A stretch of 64,000 nucleotides of DNA from Pseudomonas sp. G34 (lineage in GTDB: Bacteria > Pseudomonadota > Gammaproteobacteria > Pseudomonadales > Pseudomonadaceae): the NCBI RefSeq assembly GCF_031119625.1, contig NZ_JAVHZV010000029.1, forward strand, positions 616,392 to 680,391, in the 5' to 3' direction. This document shows positions 25,612 to 33,697 of this stretch, in pieces. The notes below the pieces were generated by a model. That model saw only the letters and a list, made by a program, of their open reading frames with translations. It searched no databases and had not been told where the DNA came from. The position numbers and the translations under genes are program-made. How positions within the stretch are numbered: position 1 is the first letter of the stretch; each line of letters begins with the position of its first letter.

Positions 25612-26241
25612 TCAACGCGACTCGGCGAACGGCGACGGGTCGCCACAGCCGACGCGAATCACCTCCGGCTCGTCGTCCACCAGGCTGATCACCGTGGAAG
25701 CCTCGAGGCCGCCAAAGCCGCCGTCGATGACCAGATCCACCTGGTGCTCGAGCATCTGGCGCATCTCGTAAGGGTCGCTCATCGGCAGGTCTTCGCCCGG
25801 CAGGATCAGGCTGACGCTCATCATCGGTTCGCCCAGCTCCTCGAGCAGTGACGCGGCGATCGGATGGCTGGGCACGCGCAGGCCGATGGTGCGCCGCTTG
25901 GGGTGCAGCAGCATGCGCGGCACTTCGCGGGTGGCATTGAGAATGAAGGTGTACGGCCCAGGCGTGTGGTTCTTCAGCAGCCGAAAGGCGGCGGTGTCGA
26001 CCTTGGCGAAGGTGCTCAGTTGCGACAGGTCGCGGCACACCAGGGTGAAGTTGTGCTTGTCGTCGAGCTGGCGCAGGCGGCGAATGCGCTCCATGGCGTT
26101 CTTGGCGCCCATCTGGCAGCCCACCGCATAGGACGAGTCGGTGGGATAGACCACCACGCCGCCATTACGGATGATATCGACCGCCTGCTTGATCAGACGG
26201 GCCTGGGGACTTTCCGGGTGGATCTGAAAAAACTGGCTCAT
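25612..26241 (-). CDS. yciO: YciO-type Sua5/YrdC-domain protein
   Basis: A 209-residue YrdC-fold protein. It shows the nucleotide-binding elements VVYPTDSSYAVGCQMGAKNA and KHNFTLVCRDLSQ, and the C-terminal VDLVIDGGFGGLEASTVISL. TsaC/Sua5 makes threonylcarbamoyl-AMP for tRNA t6A37. YciO is a paralogue with weaker or uncertain activity, and the position between rnm and scpA matches the YciO branch. It is 12 bp downstream of rnm. Confidence 0.88.
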   Translation of the reverse strand: MSQFFQIHPESPQARLIKQAVDIIRNGGVVVYPTDSSYAVGCQMGAKNAMERIRRLRQLDDKHNFTLVCRDLSQLSTFAKVDTAAFRLLKNHTPGPYTFILNATREVPRMLLHPKRRTIGLRVPSHPIAASLLEELGEPMMSVSLILPGEDLPMSDPYEMRQMLEHQVDLVIDGGFGGLEASTVISLVDDEPEVIRVGCGDPSPFAESR

Positions 26242-26253
26242 GGCTCACAACTC

Positions 26254-27117
26254 TCAAACGGTTTCGTACGAGGGCGCGCAGCCGAAACGCGTCCATAACG
26301 GGGAAAGGTCATCGGGCAGCGGCCGGTACAAACCCAGCTCCGACCAGTCGCCGGGGGCGTGGAAGTCGCTGCCGACACTGGCCAGCAGGCCGAACTCACG
26401 CGCCAGGATCGCCAGGCCACCGACCTGCTCGGCTGGCTGCATGCCATTGACCACTTCCAGCGCGTGGCCGCCGGCCGCGGCGAAGGCCGCCACCAGTTTG
26501 CGCCGCTTGCTGCGGGTGAAATCGTACTGCCAGGGATGCGCCAGGCTGATCCATGCGTTGGACTGGCGCAGCGTGTCGAGCGTTTCATCTAACGTCGGCC
26601 AGTGCTGCTTGACGTCGCCGAGCTTGCCGGAGCCCAGCCATTTGCGAAAGGCGTCGGCGCGATCCTTGACGAACCCCGCGCGCACCAGGAACTCGGCGAA
26701 ATGCGGGCGCGCCGGCGCGTTGCCGCTCTCGCCCTGGGCCTGCTGAATCGCCCGGGCGCCGTCCAGCGCCCCCTCCATGCCCTTGAGCGCCAGGCGCCGG
26801 GAAATCTCCTCGGCGCGCAGCCAGCGGCCCTGGTGCAGCTGGGCGATGGCCTGGCGCAGGGCGGGCGCTTCGCTGTCGAAGGCGTAGCCCAGTACGTGGA
26901 TGGTCGCGCCGCCCCAGGTACAGGACAGCTCGATGCCATTGACCAGCTGGATACCCAGTTCGTCGGCGACGCCCCGGGCCTCGTCGAGCCCTTCGAGGGT
27001 GTCGTGGTCGGTCAGCGCCAGCGTGGTGATGCCACGCCCATGGGCCCGCGCGACCACCTCGGCAGGCGGCAGGGCGCCGTCCGACGCGGTGCTGTGGCAA
27101 TGAAGATCAACCTGCAT
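26254..27117 (-). CDS. rnm: PHP-domain phosphoesterase, RNase AM (YciV/TrpH)
   Basis: A 287-residue PHP-superfamily metallophosphoesterase. Metal-binding motifs are VDLHCHSTASDG at the N-terminus, ALTDHDTLEG, IELSC, ISLAHPWQYD and SVGSDFHAPG. Characterised relatives hydrolyse 3',5'-nucleotide bisphosphates and act as a 5'-3' exoribonuclease that trims rRNA 5' ends. It heads the rnm-yciO-scpA-scpB-DUF1289 series and is divergent from yciI, 124 bp away. Confidence 0.9.
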   Translation of the reverse strand: MQVDLHCHSTASDGALPPAEVVARAHGRGITTLALTDHDTLEGLDEARGVADELGIQLVNGIELSCTWGGATIHVLGYAFDSEAPALRQAIAQLHQGRWLRAEEISRRLALKGMEGALDGARAIQQAQGESGNAPARPHFAEFLVRAGFVKDRADAFRKWLGSGKLGDVKQHWPTLDETLDTLRQSNAWISLAHPWQYDFTRSKRRKLVAAFAAAGGHALEVVNGMQPAEQVGGLAILAREFGLLASVGSDFHAPGDWSELGLYRPLPDDLSPLWTRFGCAPSYETV

Positions 27118-27241
27118 AAGGGGCGCTTTCCCGACGATTCATGTTTGTTATTATGCCGCGGCTGGCAGATTCTTGCTGGTCATCCCGCTGCCTGCCCCGC
27201 CCTTTCTCTCGCGGCTCACTGCCTGGCCCATAAGGATCGAC

Positions 27242-27541
27242 ATGCTTTACGCCATCATCGCTACCGACGTGGAAAACTCCCTGGAGCTGCGCCTCTCCGT
27301 TCGCCCGGCGCACCTGGCTCGCCTGGAGCAGCTGAAAACCGAAGGGCGCCTGATACTCGCCGGCCCCAACCCGGCCATCGACAGCAACGACCCGGGCCCT
27401 GCGGGCTTCACCGGCAGCCTGATCGTCGCCGAATTCGAATCCCTCGAGGCTGCCAAGACCTGGGCCAATGCCGACCCGTTCCGCACCGCCGGCGTCTACG
27501 CCGAGGTGGTGGTCAAGCCTTTCAAGCACGTCCTGCCGTGA
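27242..27541 (+). CDS. yciI: YciI-like protein
   Basis: A 99-residue YciI-family protein (ferredoxin-like dimer). The start MLYAIIATDVENSLELRLSV at 27242 has AAGGA 8 bases upstream, whereas the in-frame extension is unlike protein. The HxxR/D features RPAHLARLEQLKTEGRLILAGPNPA and the closing segment PFRTAGVYAEVVVKPFKHVLP are typical. Biochemical role is unproven; some relatives are small hydrolases or dehalogenase-like enzymes. It lies 21 bp before cpxR. Confidence 0.9.
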   Translation: MLYAIIATDVENSLELRLSVRPAHLARLEQLKTEGRLILAGPNPAIDSNDPGPAGFTGSLIVAEFESLEAAKTWANADPFRTAGVYAEVVVKPFKHVLP

Positions 27542-27562
27542 TCGGGAATCGTCAACGCTGCC

Positions 27563-28246
27563 ATGAGTGAGCTGCTGCTGATCGACGACGACGTCGAACT
27601 CTGTGACCTGCTGGCCAGCTGGCTGACCCAGGAAGGCTTTCAGGTCACCGCCTGCCACGACGGTGGGCGGGCGCGCCAGGCGCTGGCGCGAAACGCCCCC
27701 GACGCCGTGGTGCTGGACGTGATGCTGCCCGATGGCAGCGGCCTGGAGCTGCTCAAGCAACTGCGCGGCGAACACCCCGATCTGCCGGTGCTGATGCTCT
27801 CGGCCCGCGGCGAGCCACTGGATCGGATCCTCGGCCTGGAGCTGGGCGCCGACGACTACCTGGCCAAACCCTGCGACCCCCGCGAGCTGACCGCGCGCCT
27901 GCGCGCCGTGCTGCGCCGCAGCCTGCCGCCGGCTCCCTCCAGCCAGCTCGAGCTGGGCGACCTGCGTTTCAGCCCGGCACGTGGCGTGGCGGCGCTGGGC
28001 GCCGAGGGTCAGGAAATCGTTCTTACCCTGTCCGAAAGCCGGGTGCTCGAAGCGCTGCTCAAGCAACCGGGCGAGCCCGTCGACAAACAGGCGCTCGCTC
28101 AACTGGCCCTGGGCCGCAAGCTGACCCTCTACGACCGCAGCCTGGACATGCACGTTAGCAACCTGCGCAAGAAGATCGGCCCGCACCCCGATGGCCGCCC
28201 GCGGGTGGTCGCCCTGCGCGGCCGTGGCTACTACTACGCGCCCTGA
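27563..28246 (+). CDS. cpxR: OmpR-family response regulator, CpxR
   Basis: A 227-residue response regulator. Residues 1-115 form the receiver domain, with acidic pocket IDDDVE, phosphoacceptor D52 in VVLDVMLPDGSG and conserved lysine in YLAKPCDP. Residues ~130-227 form the OmpR/PhoB winged helix (LDMHVSNLRKKIG, then RGRGYYYA). The order cpxR, small periplasmic protein, cpxA matches the P. aeruginosa envelope-stress system. Direct GTAAA-type repeats just downstream (28263-28298) fit the known CpxR box and suggest that it activates the following gene. Confidence 0.9.
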   Translation: MSELLLIDDDVELCDLLASWLTQEGFQVTACHDGGRARQALARNAPDAVVLDVMLPDGSGLELLKQLRGEHPDLPVLMLSARGEPLDRILGLELGADDYLAKPCDPRELTARLRAVLRRSLPPAPSSQLELGDLRFSPARGVAALGAEGQEIVLTLSESRVLEALLKQPGEPVDKQALAQLALGRKLTLYDRSLDMHVSNLRKKIGPHPDGRPRVVALRGRGYYYAP

Positions 28247-28262
28247 CCGGCATTCTGCGCGC

Positions 28263-28319
28263 TTTACCCAGCGCGGCCGCTCTTTACCCTGCCTTTACCT
28301 TGGCTGACTGCGCCTTACC
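28263..28319 (-). promoter_or_regulatory. CpxR-box repeats upstream of the cpxP-like gene
   Basis: The pentamer TTTAC (GTAAA on the minus strand) occurs at 28263, 28283 and 28294, with a near copy CTTACC at 28314. The middle pair is GTAAA-N6-GTAAA, which meets the CpxR consensus GTAAA-N(4-8)-GTAAA. Spacings of 20, 11 and 20 bases are whole helical turns, so all copies face the same side of the DNA. The repeats lie 73-130 bases before the start codon of the periplasmic protein gene. Confidence 0.65.
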
Positions 28320-28391
28320 TTGAAAGCCCTAATCTGGGCACATCCGGCAACTCATCAGAACTCGCCGGTTCCCAGACCAAGGAGATACACC

Positions 28392-28802
28392 ATGCGCAAG
28401 ACCATGACCGCCCTGCTCCTCGCCATGACCCTGCCAACCCTGGCCATGGCCGCTCCCGGTGGCGATCACCGCCCGGGTGGCCCGGGCCCCGGCCCACGTA
28501 TGTTCCATGAGCTGGATCTGAACAAGGATCAGCAACGCCAGGTTCACAAGCTGATGGCCGACCAGCGCAAGAACGACCGTGAGATGATCCAGCGTTACCT
28601 CGACAAGCTGCCCGAAGCCGACAGGAAGGCTCTGGAAAACGAACGCAAGGCCTCCCACGACAAGCAGCAAAGCGCCATTCGCGCCCTGCTGACGCCCGAA
28701 CAACAGAAGCGCTTCGACGAGCACCTCGCCAAGATGAAAGAACGCAAAGCCGACCGCGAAGAATTCGAAGCCTGGAAAGCCGAGCACAAGAAAGCCGGCT
28801 GA
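28392..28802 (+). CDS. Spy/CpxP-like periplasmic protein
   Basis: A 136-residue secreted protein. The signal peptide MRKTMTALLLAMTLPTLAMA is cleaved before APGGDHRPGG. The start at 28392 follows AAGGAGA. The mature part is Gly/Pro-rich at first, then a highly charged helical region with two LTxxQ-like repeats (LDLNKDQQRQVHKLMADQRK and ALLTPEQQKRFDEHLAKMKE), as in CpxP/Spy/ZraP chaperone-like proteins. Placed between cpxR and cpxA and behind CpxR-box repeats, it probably acts as the feedback inhibitor or stress chaperone of the Cpx system. Confidence 0.85.
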   Translation: MRKTMTALLLAMTLPTLAMAAPGGDHRPGGPGPGPRMFHELDLNKDQQRQVHKLMADQRKNDREMIQRYLDKLPEADRKALENERKASHDKQQSAIRALLTPEQQKRFDEHLAKMKERKADREEFEAWKAEHKKAG

Positions 28803-28889
28803 GCTTGACCGCTGGCCGTGACGGCGGCCAGCCCACTTCCGCCTGCACCATTGATGTGGCGCAGGCGTTTGCCGTTTGAAGGAGCCCTC

Positions 28890-30215
28890 GTGCGTTCACT
28901 GTTCTGGCGGATTTTTGGCAGTTTCTGGCTGGCGATCGCCCTGGTCGCCGGCCTGTCCATGCTGCTTGGCCGCGCCTTGAATCAGGATGCCTGGATTCTC
29001 AACCAGCACCCGGGCCTGGAAGACCTGCCCGCCGAATGGGTGCAAACCCTCGAGAACGATGGGCCAAAAGCTGCGCAGGATCTGCTGGAGCAACGCAAAC
29101 GGCGTTTTCGCATCGATACCCAGGTACTGACGGACGCCGGACAACCGGCTATCCGCGGTACATTTCCGCCCCGCGCTGCCGCCATGGAGGAGCGCAACAA
29201 AGGCGGCAAACGGCTGCCATGGCGGCGCCTGACCACCGAGTACACCAGCCCGGTGAGCGGCGAAACCTACCTGTTCATCTACCGCATACCGCACCCGGAA
29301 CTGGATGCCTGGCACCGCGGCAGCCTGTTATGGCCGCTCAGCGCCCTGGGCATCGCCCTGGTGGTATTGACCGGGCTCAGCCTGCTGCTGACCCTGTCCA
29401 TCACCCGCCCGCTGAATCGCCTGCGCGGCGCGGTGCACGACCTGGGGCAGACCGCCTACCAGCAGAACAGCCTGGCGCGCCTGGCCAGCCGACGCGACGA
29501 GCTGGGCGTGTTGGCCAACGACTTCAACCGCATGGGCGCGCGCCTGCAGGACCTGATCGGCAGCCAGCGCCAGTTGCTGCGTGACGTCTCCCACGAGCTG
29601 CGCTCGCCGCTGGCCCGCCTGCGCATCGCCCTGGCCCTGGCCGAGCGCGCCGAGCCGGCCGAACGCGAGAAGCTCTGGCCGCGACTGACCCGTGAATGCG
29701 ATCGCCTGGAAGATCTGATCAGCGAGATCCTCGCCCTCGCCCGCCTTGACGCCGAGCCGGGCTCAGCCCAGCCCATCGACCTGGCGCAACTGGCCGCCAA
29801 GCTGCGTGAGGACATGCTGCTCGGTCACCCGGAGCAACAACTCGACGTCAGCCTGCAGCCAGGCATGCACCTGTACGGCTGGCCGGCGATGATCGAACGC
29901 GCCCTGGACAACCTGCTGCGCAACGCCCTGCGCTTCAATCCCGATGGCCAGCCGATCGAACTGAACGTCGTGCGCCGCGGCGACGAAGCGCACCTGGAGG
30001 TTCGCGATCATGGCCCTGGCGTAGCCGCCGAACACCTCGGCCAGTTGGGCGAACCCTTCTTTCGCGCCCCCGGCCAGGCGGCAGCCGGCCACGGCCTGGG
30101 CCTGGCCATCACCCGCCGCGCCGCCGAACGCCACGGCGGCCGGCTGGAGCTGGCGAATCATCCGGATGGCGGCTTCAGCGCCAAGCTGATCCTGCCGCTG
30201 GGGGCGGCGGTTTAG
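28890..30215 (+). CDS. cpxA: Sensor histidine kinase, CpxA
   Basis: A 441-residue membrane histidine kinase. The start is taken as the GTG at 28890 because GAAGGAG lies just upstream and the protein then begins with a short cytoplasmic stretch before the first membrane helix (FGSFWLAIALVAGLSMLLG). The periplasmic sensor spans ~30-150. The second helix is LSALGIALVVLTGLSLLLTL, followed by HAMP. The H-box is RDVSHELRSPLARLR, the N-box NLLRNALRF, and the G-boxes DHGPGV and GHGLGLAI. It phosphorylates CpxR in response to envelope stress. An ATG at 28818 without ribosome site is a less likely start. Confidence 0.9.
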   Translation: MRSLFWRIFGSFWLAIALVAGLSMLLGRALNQDAWILNQHPGLEDLPAEWVQTLENDGPKAAQDLLEQRKRRFRIDTQVLTDAGQPAIRGTFPPRAAAMEERNKGGKRLPWRRLTTEYTSPVSGETYLFIYRIPHPELDAWHRGSLLWPLSALGIALVVLTGLSLLLTLSITRPLNRLRGAVHDLGQTAYQQNSLARLASRRDELGVLANDFNRMGARLQDLIGSQRQLLRDVSHELRSPLARLRIALALAERAEPAEREKLWPRLTRECDRLEDLISEILALARLDAEPGSAQPIDLAQLAAKLREDMLLGHPEQQLDVSLQPGMHLYGWPAMIERALDNLLRNALRFNPDGQPIELNVVRRGDEAHLEVRDHGPGVAAEHLGQLGEPFFRAPGQAAAGHGLGLAITRRAAERHGGRLELANHPDGGFSAKLILPLGAAV

Positions 30216-30265
30216 TCATCCCACCAGCAACCCACTGATGGCGCAAGCGGCCGCTCGAAGATCCC

Positions 30266-30329
30266 TGTGGGAGCGGGCGGGTACGCCCAGGCCATGCCCG
30301 CGAATTCGCGCGCATGGCGCGCTCCCACA
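30266..30329. repeat. REP palindrome after cpxA
   Basis: TGTGGGAGCG and CGCTCCCACA bound a 64-bp palindrome with an internal GGCCATGCCCGCG / CGCGCATGGCGCG pair. This is the same Pseudomonas REP family as at 45755-45808 and in the 49.8-50.5 kb array. It is preceded by the AAGCGGCCGCTC module also seen beside the other palindromes. It lies between the ends of cpxA and the convergent nitroreductase gene and may help stabilise or terminate transcripts. Confidence 0.8.
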
Positions 30330-30373
30330 AAGGCTCACCAATGCATTTCAGCCGGTACGCAGCGGGCTAGAAA

Positions 30374-30946
30374 TCAGGCCTGGGCCTTGCCCGCCCAGCC
30401 GCTGACGAAGTCATCGACATTCACGCCCGGTGCGTCACGCAACTCACGCTGCGGCGTGCCCAGGTACAGATAGCCGATCACCTGCTCGTTGGCCGCCAGG
30501 CCCAGGCCAGCATTCACCACGGCGTCGTAGGACAGCTCGCCGGTGCGCCATACCGCACCGATGCCCTGGGCGTAAGCCGCGAGCAGAATGCCATGGGCGG
30601 CACAGCCAGCCGCCAGCAGTTGCTCCTGGGCCGGGACCTTGGGATGCTCCTGGGTGCGGGCAATCACCACGATCAGCAGCGGCGCACGCAGAGGCATGTT
30701 GCGTGCCTTGGTCAGGGCCTCTTCGTCAGCATCGGGGTATTTGCTGGCTATCGCCTCGGCGAACAGCTCACCAAGTGCGTGCCGCGCATCGCCTTCAACG
30801 GTCAGGAAACGCCATGGCCGCAACTGGCCGTGGTCCGGCGCACGCAATGCAGCCTTGAACAAGTGCTCGCGCTGCTCGGCAGTCGGTGCAGGGTCGATCA
30901 AACGTGGGGCGGAAACACGCTTGATCAACGCATCGAGGGCATCCAT
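30374..30946 (-). CDS. Nitroreductase family protein (YdjA-like)
   Basis: A 190-residue FMN-dependent nitroreductase-fold protein. The start MDALDALIKRVSAPRLIDPA at 30946 follows GGAGGTGA; the in-frame extension to 31057 is rejected. FMN-contact segments are KRVSAPRLIDPAPT, ALRAPDHGQLRPWRFLTV and GIGAVWRTGELSY. Its length and the single-domain layout match the minimal YdjA subgroup. The physiological substrate is not known. It is convergent with cpxA across a REP element. Confidence 0.88.
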   Translation of the reverse strand: MDALDALIKRVSAPRLIDPAPTAEQREHLFKAALRAPDHGQLRPWRFLTVEGDARHALGELFAEAIASKYPDADEEALTKARNMPLRAPLLIVVIARTQEHPKVPAQEQLLAAGCAAHGILLAAYAQGIGAVWRTGELSYDAVVNAGLGLAANEQVIGYLYLGTPQRELRDAPGVNVDDFVSGWAGKAQA

Positions 30947-31026
30947 CGGCTCACCTCCAGGGGAAAAGAGCCGCGATTCTACCAGCCAAGCCTGCCCAGC
31001 ATGACCCTGCGCACGCCAGCGTGCCC

Positions 31027-31097
31027 GTAGCCTGGCGTCGAGCGCCGCGATAGCCAAGAGAGTTTTCCCGGGTGTCGCGGCGCTCGACCCGGGCTAC
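31027..31097. repeat. 71-bp palindromic repeat
   Basis: GTAGCCTGGCGTCGAGCGCC at 31027 pairs with GGCGCTCGACCCGGGCTAC ending at 31097, with a short AT-rich loop around 31055-31066. This is an intergenic palindrome of a type common in pseudomonads, unlike the REP family elsewhere in the window. No gene is seen between 30947 and 31132. Confidence 0.7.
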
Positions 31098-31132
31098 AAA
31101 TAACGGCGATCAAGGCAATTGGAGCCAGCCCG

Positions 31133-31504
31133 CTAGGCCACCCGATCCGGCGATAGCTCGGGCTGCAAGGGCGGCGTCAGCGGCGGCAGGCCATAGGCTT
31201 TGCGCGCATCGTCGCAATGCGGGTTGTGCTCGCCGTTGACCCAGGAGGCCTCGAATTCGCGACAGGTACTGGAGCGCTGCCCGTACAGCGTGCAGCGCGT
31301 GCCCCCGCCGACATCGCCAAGCAGCGCATTGCAGCGCGCGGGCTTGGCTTCGGTGCCGCGCATGGCAACCAGGTGCGGCGCTATCTGGATGACCTGCTCA
31401 TCCGGGACGGTTCCGCCGGCTGACTGGCACTCGCCCCAGAAGAAGGACACACGAAAAAACGCGCAGCAGGCGCCGCACGCTAAGCAAGGATTGGTTTCGG
31501 ACAT
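31133..31504 (-). CDS. YkgJ-family cysteine cluster protein
   Basis: A 123-residue protein with a cysteine pattern typical of the CxxCxxCC family: NPCLACGACCAFF at the N-terminus, then C58 (ARCNALLG), C71 (TRCTLYGQR), C80 (STCREFE) and C97 (PHCDDARKAYG). The cysteines are thought to hold zinc or an iron-sulfur cluster. The function is not established. It is a single gene, divergent from trkH. Confidence 0.85.
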   Translation of the reverse strand: MSETNPCLACGACCAFFRVSFFWGECQSAGGTVPDEQVIQIAPHLVAMRGTEAKPARCNALLGDVGGGTRCTLYGQRSSTCREFEASWVNGEHNPHCDDARKAYGLPPLTPPLQPELSPDRVA

Positions 31505-31668
31505 GATGAGGGCTCAGAAACCGGCAAGGGCCGGCACCTGGCGGCGTATTCTATGCACCGCAAGCCAGTTGTAAAGAGGCCTGAAAGCGCCTGAAATCGG
31601 GCGCGTCGGCAGGTGTACAGCAGTGCCCGCACAGGTAGAATGGCGCCACTTTTTTGCGGATAAAACCG

Positions 31669-33123
31669 ATGGCCTGGCCGACCCTACGACTCATCGCGTT
31701 CATCAATGGCATTTTCCTGATCACCCTGGCCATTGGCATGATCGGCCCGATGTTCACGCTGTTCGTCTTCGACCGCCCCACGGAAGTCAGCCCCTTCGCC
31801 TGGGCGAGCCTGATCACCTTTATCGCCGGGCTGTCGATGATCGCCCGCGGCCGCCCCCAGGACGTGCACCTGCGCCCGCGCGACATGTACCTGCTGACCG
31901 TCTCCAGCTGGCTGACGGTATGCGTCTTCGCCGCCCTGCCGTTCATGTTCACCCAGCACATGAGCTACACCGACGCCTTCTTCGAGAGCATGTCGGGCAT
32001 CACCGCCACCGGTGCCACGGTATTGACCGGCCTGGACGACATGTCGCCCGGCATCCTGATCTGGCGCTCGATGCTGCACTGGCTCGGCGGTATCGGCTTC
32101 ATCGCCATGGCGGTGGCGATCCTGCCGATGCTGCGCATCGGTGGCATGCGTCTGTTCCAGACCGAATCCTCGGACCGCTCGGACAAGGTGATGCCGCGCT
32201 CGCACATGGTCGCCAAGTACATGGCGGTGGCGTACTTCGGCATCAGCCTGCTCGGCTGTCTGGCCTTCTGGCTGGCCGGCATGAGTTTCTTCGACGCCAT
32301 CAACCACGCCATGTCGGCGATCTCCACCGGTGGCTTCTCGACCTCCGACCAGTCCCTGGCCAAATGGACGCAACCGGCGGTGCACTGGGTCGCCGTGGTG
32401 CTTATGATTCTTGGCAGCCTGCCGTTCGTGCTGTACGTCTCGACCCTGCGGGGTAATGTGTCGGCGGTGCTGAACGACCAGCAGGTGCGCGGATTTCTCG
32501 GCATTCTGTTCAGCGTGTGGCTGAGCATGGGCACCTGGTATTACCTGACCACCGACCTGCACTGGCTGGACGCCCTGCGCCACGTGGCGGTCAACGCCAC
32601 CTCGGTGATGACCACCACGGGCTTCGCCCTGGGCGACTACTCGCTGTGGGGTGGTTTCGCCGGCATGCTGTTCTTCTACCTGGGCTTCATCGGCGGCTGC
32701 TCGGGCTCTACCGCGGGCGGCCTGAAGATCTTCCGTTTCCAGGTCGCCTATATCCTCCTCAAGGCCAACCTGATGCAGCTGGTGCACCCCCGCGCGGTGA
32801 TCAAGCAGCAGTACAACCGCCACCGCCTGGACGAAGACATCGTCCGCTCGATTCTGACCTTTTCGTTCTTCTTCACCATCATCATCGCCATGCTGGCCCT
32901 GGCCCTGACCCTCTGCGGCCTGGACTGGATCACCGCCCTGAGCGGCGCGGCCAGCACCCTGTCCGGCGTCGGTCCGGGCATGGGCCCGATCATCGGCCCG
33001 GCCGGCACCTATGCCAGCCTGCCGGACGTGGCCAAGTGGCTGCTGACCCTGGGCATGTTGATGGGCCGCCTGGAAATCCTCACCGTACTGGTGCTGCTGA
33101 TGCCCGCCTTCTGGCGCCACTGA
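31669..33123 (+). CDS. trkH: Trk-type potassium uptake membrane protein TrkH
   Basis: A 484-residue integral inner-membrane K+ transporter. The ATG at 31669 gives the family's standard length; an upstream TTG at 31654 is less likely. Four pore-loop segments with selectivity-filter glycines are visible: ITATGATVLTG, AISTGGFSTSD, MTTTGFALGDY and TLSGVGPGMGP. About ten to twelve membrane helices are apparent. It works with cytoplasmic TrkA, which is not in the window. Confidence 0.94.
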   Translation: MAWPTLRLIAFINGIFLITLAIGMIGPMFTLFVFDRPTEVSPFAWASLITFIAGLSMIARGRPQDVHLRPRDMYLLTVSSWLTVCVFAALPFMFTQHMSYTDAFFESMSGITATGATVLTGLDDMSPGILIWRSMLHWLGGIGFIAMAVAILPMLRIGGMRLFQTESSDRSDKVMPRSHMVAKYMAVAYFGISLLGCLAFWLAGMSFFDAINHAMSAISTGGFSTSDQSLAKWTQPAVHWVAVVLMILGSLPFVLYVSTLRGNVSAVLNDQQVRGFLGILFSVWLSMGTWYYLTTDLHWLDALRHVAVNATSVMTTTGFALGDYSLWGGFAGMLFFYLGFIGGCSGSTAGGLKIFRFQVAYILLKANLMQLVHPRAVIKQQYNRHRLDEDIVRSILTFSFFFTIIIAMLALALTLCGLDWITALSGAASTLSGVGPGMGPIIGPAGTYASLPDVAKWLLTLGMLMGRLEILTVLVLLMPAFWRH

Positions 33124-33198
33124 GCCCTGCGACAACCGGGCGCCACGGGTGCCCGATATCGGCCTACACTGCTGGCAAACAACAACAGGAAGCCGCCG

Positions 33199-33516
33199 AT
33201 GAGCAGCCAGCCCAGCGAGCGTTTCAACTCCTTCGCCGAGTTCTATCCCTACTACCTGGAAGAACACCGCAACCCCACCTGCCGGCGCCTGCACTATGTC
33301 GGCAGCCTGCTGGTGCTGGTGGTGCTCGGCTACGCCCTGTTCAGCGGGCAATGGCTGTGGCTGCTGGCCTTGCCGGTAATCGGCTATGGCTTCGCCTGGG
33401 TCGGCCACTTCGTCTTCGAGCGCAATCGCCCTGCCACGTTTGCCTATCCGCTGTACTCGCTGATGGGCGACTGGGTGATGCTCAAGGACATGCTCACCGG
33501 TCGCCTGCGCTTCTAA
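33199..33516 (+). CDS. DUF962/Mpo1-like membrane protein
   Basis: A 105-residue protein with the DUF962 signature FAEFYPYYLEEHRNPTCRRLHYVGS at the N-terminus and WVGHFVFERNRPATFAYPLYSLMGD near the end. Two to three hydrophobic helices lie between. Conserved histidines (H23, H32, H69 region) match those that bind iron in the yeast relative Mpo1, a 2-hydroxy fatty acid dioxygenase. Whether the bacterial form has that activity is inference. It lies 75 bp after trkH. Confidence 0.88.
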   Translation: MSSQPSERFNSFAEFYPYYLEEHRNPTCRRLHYVGSLLVLVVLGYALFSGQWLWLLALPVIGYGFAWVGHFVFERNRPATFAYPLYSLMGDWVMLKDMLTGRLRF

Positions 33517-33697
33517 ACGGCCCTGCAGCGCGCTCTGGAGCGGGCATGCCGTGATCGGCAGCATTCAGGCATTGCGCCTTTGCCGGCCACGCCTGCAGCG
33601 TATATGATCCCCACTTTCCGCTGGTCCCTTCCGCACGCCGCTTGCAGCCTGGCGCTCGGTCATGCAGTCGGACTTTCAGCAGGGTCGCCGTTAGCGC

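Noticed and set aside
31684..33564. A long minus-strand frame (626 codons) opposite trkH and the DUF962 gene
   Set aside because: Antisense shadow: His/Gln/Ala-rich with no domain, while the plus strand has the K+ filter motifs of TrkH.
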